This document shows, in pieces, positions 61,252 to 64,000 of a stretch of DNA of 64,000 bases; the first letter of the stretch is position 1, and each line of letters begins with the position of its first letter. This DNA comes from Bin5 sp963662575 (lineage in GTDB: Bacteria > Chloroflexota > Anaerolineae > Caldilineales > Caldilineaceae). Under the pieces are notes generated by a model, which was not told the DNA's origin, did not search any database, and worked only from the letters and a program-made list of their open reading frames with translations. The stretch covers positions 5,270,001 through 5,334,000 of the forward strand of contig OY759723.1 of NCBI GenBank assembly GCA_963662575.1. The letters are read 5' to 3'. A program made the translations under genes and the position numbers.

Positions 61252-63879
61252 TTAGGCGTAGAGCACCTGCAGAGTCTGGCCGGCCTCGATTTCGGTGTTT
61301 GATTCCAGGCTGATGGTGCCGTCCATTTGGTCGAAGGCAACGGGTTCGCCGTCGAGGGTAAGGCGGGCTACGGGGGTTTCGGCCAGGAAGGGCAACCGGA
61401 GGCTTTGGAGGGGTAGGGCACCGTAGAGGACCTCGAGCGAACATTGGCCGGGGGCCATCTGGAACTGACCCCAGCCGGAGTCGAGAGACCAGAAGCAGCG
61501 GAATTCTCCGTTTTGGGGCTGGATTGGGTGGAAGCCGATGGAGCGGTTGACCATGTCGAACTGGAAGCCGGAGAAGGCGTTGAGCAGGGCGTAGGAGGCC
61601 ATGCTGCGGGCATAGTTGTTGCCGCATTCGAATTCGTTCCAGGGGTTGCGGCGCTCGCCATCGTAACGGTGACGGATGGCCTCGACGCAGCGCATGCCTT
61701 CATCGACGAGGCCGACCATGATCATGTGGCAGGCGGCGGCGTATTCGAAGCCGTTCATTGTTTCCTGCGAATAGGGTGCGGGGATAAGCGGCTTTTGGGC
61801 TCCATCGGGCCAGGCGCAGATGACGAGGCCGCCTTCGTCGTTGAGTGCGTAGATGCGGCAGGGGTTGTAGACCTGGCCCATATCGGGAACGAAGTTGTAT
61901 TTGTAGATAGCGGCGCATGCCTGCTTTACCTGGTCCGGGTCGTGGAGGTCGCCGAGGCCGTAGAGGGAGGCGTGCCACTGGGCCAGCACTTGATCTATGC
62001 TGCTGCCCTCGCCGATCTGATATTTGATCTCGTTGTGTTCGGGATTCCAGTAGGCGTCGAGGGCGGAGCCACCCTTGAGGGCATCTTCCTGGGGGCCGTA
62101 GGATTCGACGAGGGCGCGGTCGGCAATGTCGACTTTCTGTGTGTAGTATTCGCCGTTGAAGAGATTGGCGTCGACCCAGGCCTTGCCGCGTTCGAAGATG
62201 GCATGGTAGGCGGAGGCGCTCGCCGCATCGCCTATGGAATCGGCCATTTCGGAGGCGGCTTTGAGCGCGCCGAGGTAGAAGCCTGTCAGCCAGGAGTTGG
62301 GGCCGAAGAGCTCCATGTCGAGGGTGTGATGCTGGCGGCCGGTAAGCACGCCGGACTTGTCGGGGTCCCAGCGGTCGATGTTTTCGGGACTCCAAGCATA
62401 TTCCAGTGACTTCTTTACGCCGGGCCAGATGGAGCGCAACCAACCGTGATCGCCGCTGATCTTCCAATCCCGGTAGGTCTTCATCACGCCGCCAAACTGG
62501 CCGTCGCAGCAGGGGCGGAAGGGCCAGGGCTCGGAGCCAAGCGGGAGTTGGAGACGGAATGGCATGGCACCGTTTTCGAGCAGGTTGTAGCGGTAGTCAG
62601 CGGTGCGCATGGACCGCTCCAGGGCAGGGAACAGGAAGGGGAGCGCCTGCTGATAGTTCCACACGTGGGTGCAGCTGCCTTCGCAGCAGCCCTCGTCGGG
62701 GTGCAGGCCTTCCCAGCCGTAGAATGTTCCGTCCTCCAGACGCAGAACGGTGGGCGATTTGAGGATGGAGATATTGGCCGAGACGGCGTCGAGGGCGGCA
62801 GTTGGTATGGTTGAGGCGAAGAGCGCGTCTCGAAAGCGTTCTGTTTCGCCGTAGAGACGAGGCCAGTGCTCGATGGCATATTGTGCGGCCGCGGCAGAAT
62901 CTGCCCAGCGGGTAGCGTAGTAGTTTTTCCAGGTTTGCGAACGTTCCTGACTTTGTCGCCAGTAGTTCTCGCAGTTTGGGAAGCTCCAGCTGATCACGAA
63001 GCGGACGCGGCGGGTTTCGCCAGGGGCAACAGGGACGCGAGCGGCGAGCATACCGGTGTCTTGCTGGCTGAAAGCGGCGCCGCCGGTCGGCTGGTAGCCG
63101 TTTTCATAAACCCTATTCTCGAATGCGCCGGGCGTATTCAGCTCTTTCCAATAGACTTCGAGGTTGTCGAACCAGGTGCCGCGGAACCAGTACTGCTGCC
63201 AGGTAACTTCGACATCATCGGCTACGCCGGCATCGGTGGCGAGGGTCAAATCGCCGTAGGCGGTATCGTCGGGCTGGAGGCTGTCGGTTGAAAGGCGGAG
63301 AGCATGCCCCCATGTGTTTGTCTCAACTTGATTGAGGTTATTGGCAGGGAGGGGGTTGGTGAGAACGCCAACAAGGGTATAAGTCTGCGGGACAGCGGCG
63401 GTATTGGTGACACTGAATTCGAAGAAGGCGGCCGGGATGCCCGAATCGTCTTCGTTGGTGGGGATGAAGGGGTTGAAGGCGGTGAGCTGCACCTGGCCGG
63501 GAAAGGTCTCATCTTGAAACGATAGCTCGGCCAGCGGAAATTCGCCGCGGAAATCGACGCTGTCGAAGTGGGGCAGGCCGGTCATATACTCGCGGCGGGG
63601 GCCCCAGCCGAATGTGCTGAATTTGGGCGCAAGCAGGTCACCCTGGAAGGGCACTTGCAGATTGCCGTTGAGGATACGGGCGTCGGTCACCCCGTCATCG
63701 TTCTCGGCGCGGATGGCAAAGTGGGAAAAGCCGTTGACGCTGCCTTTGTTGGGGCGGTTGAAGATCTCCCAGTCGATCAGGCGTCCGTTGCCGGCGAGGC
63801 CGATACAGCCGGTGCCGACGCCGCCGAGGGGAAAGGATATCTGGCTGGTTTTTTCGTTGCGATATACGAACTGCTCCAT
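61252..63879 (-). CDS. GH116 family glycosidase (beta-glucosidase/GBA2-like)
   Basis: Protein of 875 residues from ATG 63879 (GGAGAACCAA upstream); the frame is open to 63993, but that part reads a repeat. The N-terminal domain begins 'ISFPLGGVGTGCIGLAGNGRLIDWEIFNRP', the GBA2/GH116 signature, followed by a beta-sandwich. The C-terminal (alpha/alpha)6 domain contains 'HHTLDMELFGPNSWLTGFYLGALKAA', where the Glu is the likely nucleophile, and 'ICAWPDGAQKP', a possible acid/base Asp region. No signal peptide, so it may cleave imported beta-glucosides or glucosylated lipids in the cytoplasm. The stop is 21 bp from a 14-bp inverted repeat. Confidence 0.88.
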   Translation of the reverse strand: MEQFVYRNEKTSQISFPLGGVGTGCIGLAGNGRLIDWEIFNRPNKGSVNGFSHFAIRAENDDGVTDARILNGNLQVPFQGDLLAPKFSTFGWGPRREYMTGLPHFDSVDFRGEFPLAELSFQDETFPGQVQLTAFNPFIPTNEDDSGIPAAFFEFSVTNTAAVPQTYTLVGVLTNPLPANNLNQVETNTWGHALRLSTDSLQPDDTAYGDLTLATDAGVADDVEVTWQQYWFRGTWFDNLEVYWKELNTPGAFENRVYENGYQPTGGAAFSQQDTGMLAARVPVAPGETRRVRFVISWSFPNCENYWRQSQERSQTWKNYYATRWADSAAAAQYAIEHWPRLYGETERFRDALFASTIPTAALDAVSANISILKSPTVLRLEDGTFYGWEGLHPDEGCCEGSCTHVWNYQQALPFLFPALERSMRTADYRYNLLENGAMPFRLQLPLGSEPWPFRPCCDGQFGGVMKTYRDWKISGDHGWLRSIWPGVKKSLEYAWSPENIDRWDPDKSGVLTGRQHHTLDMELFGPNSWLTGFYLGALKAASEMADSIGDAASASAYHAIFERGKAWVDANLFNGEYYTQKVDIADRALVESYGPQEDALKGGSALDAYWNPEHNEIKYQIGEGSSIDQVLAQWHASLYGLGDLHDPDQVKQACAAIYKYNFVPDMGQVYNPCRIYALNDEGGLVICAWPDGAQKPLIPAPYSQETMNGFEYAAACHMIMVGLVDEGMRCVEAIRHRYDGERRNPWNEFECGNNYARSMASYALLNAFSGFQFDMVNRSIGFHPIQPQNGEFRCFWSLDSGWGQFQMAPGQCSLEVLYGALPLQSLRLPFLAETPVARLTLDGEPVAFDQMDGTISLESNTEIEAGQTLQVLYA

Positions 63880-64000
63880 TTGGTTCTCCGTGTTTGTGTT
63901 GTGCTGGTGAGGCGGATTATCTGAGTCAGGATTATCGGGATTACCGACGACGGGCCGTTTCTTATTCCGCGGCACTTCCTTCGTCGGTTCCAAGTCAAAA

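Overview
The window looks like chromosome from an uncultured, moderately GC-rich heterotrophic bacterium. My best guess is Chloroflexota, near Anaerolineae/Caldilineales. This rests on the style of the three lipoprotein signal peptides (cysteine followed by short Ala/Pro/Gly/Glu-rich linkers), an SOS box of the GAAC-N4-GTTC type, many GTG/TTG starts, three peptide/oligosaccharide-type ABC importers, and abundant intergenic repeat families. It is an inference from family resemblance; no rRNA or marker gene is present. No tRNA, rRNA or CRISPR array was seen.

Layout. 1-1671: end of a Gfo/Idh/MocA oxidoreductase gene and a jelly-roll-like protein. 1774-2510: a FitAB/VapBC-type toxin-antitoxin (TA) module. 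2791-3185: decayed second copy of the jelly-roll gene. 3186-4297: repeats and an ISAs1-type transposase remnant. 4298-18547 (+): importer 1 (solute-binding protein, two permeases), two paralogous beta-propeller glycosidase-like proteins, a class III aminotransferase, a DegT/AHBA-type aminotransferase and four amidohydrolase genes carrying five domains, two of which have lost the metal-binding HxH. 18825-26955 (+): importer 2 bracketed by two M14 carboxypeptidase-like genes, ending in a mannonate dehydratase. 27261-41562 (-): importer 3 followed by a long glycan-related operon (sialidase/BNR proteins including a tandem triplet, DegT aminotransferase, SUMF1-like protein, deacetylase-like protein).

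41563-43107 is a repeat-rich spacer. 43108-44229 (-) encodes an FG-GAP/VCBS propeller. 44618-49929 (+) is an SOS-type imuB-dnaE2 mutagenesis operon whose promoter spacer is a perfect LexA-type palindrome. 50106-52160 (-) holds an intact small gene with a frameshifted partner, then an OLD-type ATPase/nuclease. 52808-53544 is a second TA module with the same promoter/operator arrangement as the first. 53780-63879 (-) holds an ABC exporter, an MFS transporter, an SDR oxidoreductase, a glutamine-synthetase-family ligase and a GH116 glucosidase, separated by repeat-rich spacers.

How it fits together. All three importers lack ATPase genes, so they probably share ATPases encoded elsewhere. In each, the solute-binding gene is separated from its permeases by a strong hairpin, which fits high solute-binding protein output. 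The neighbouring enzymes point to scavenging of peptides, uronates and amino- or sialic-acid-like glycans. The least explained parts are the amidohydrolase/aminotransferase cluster, where a degenerate amidohydrolase domain is paired with an intact one twice (once fused, once as overlapping genes), and the compact regulation of the TA and SOS loci.
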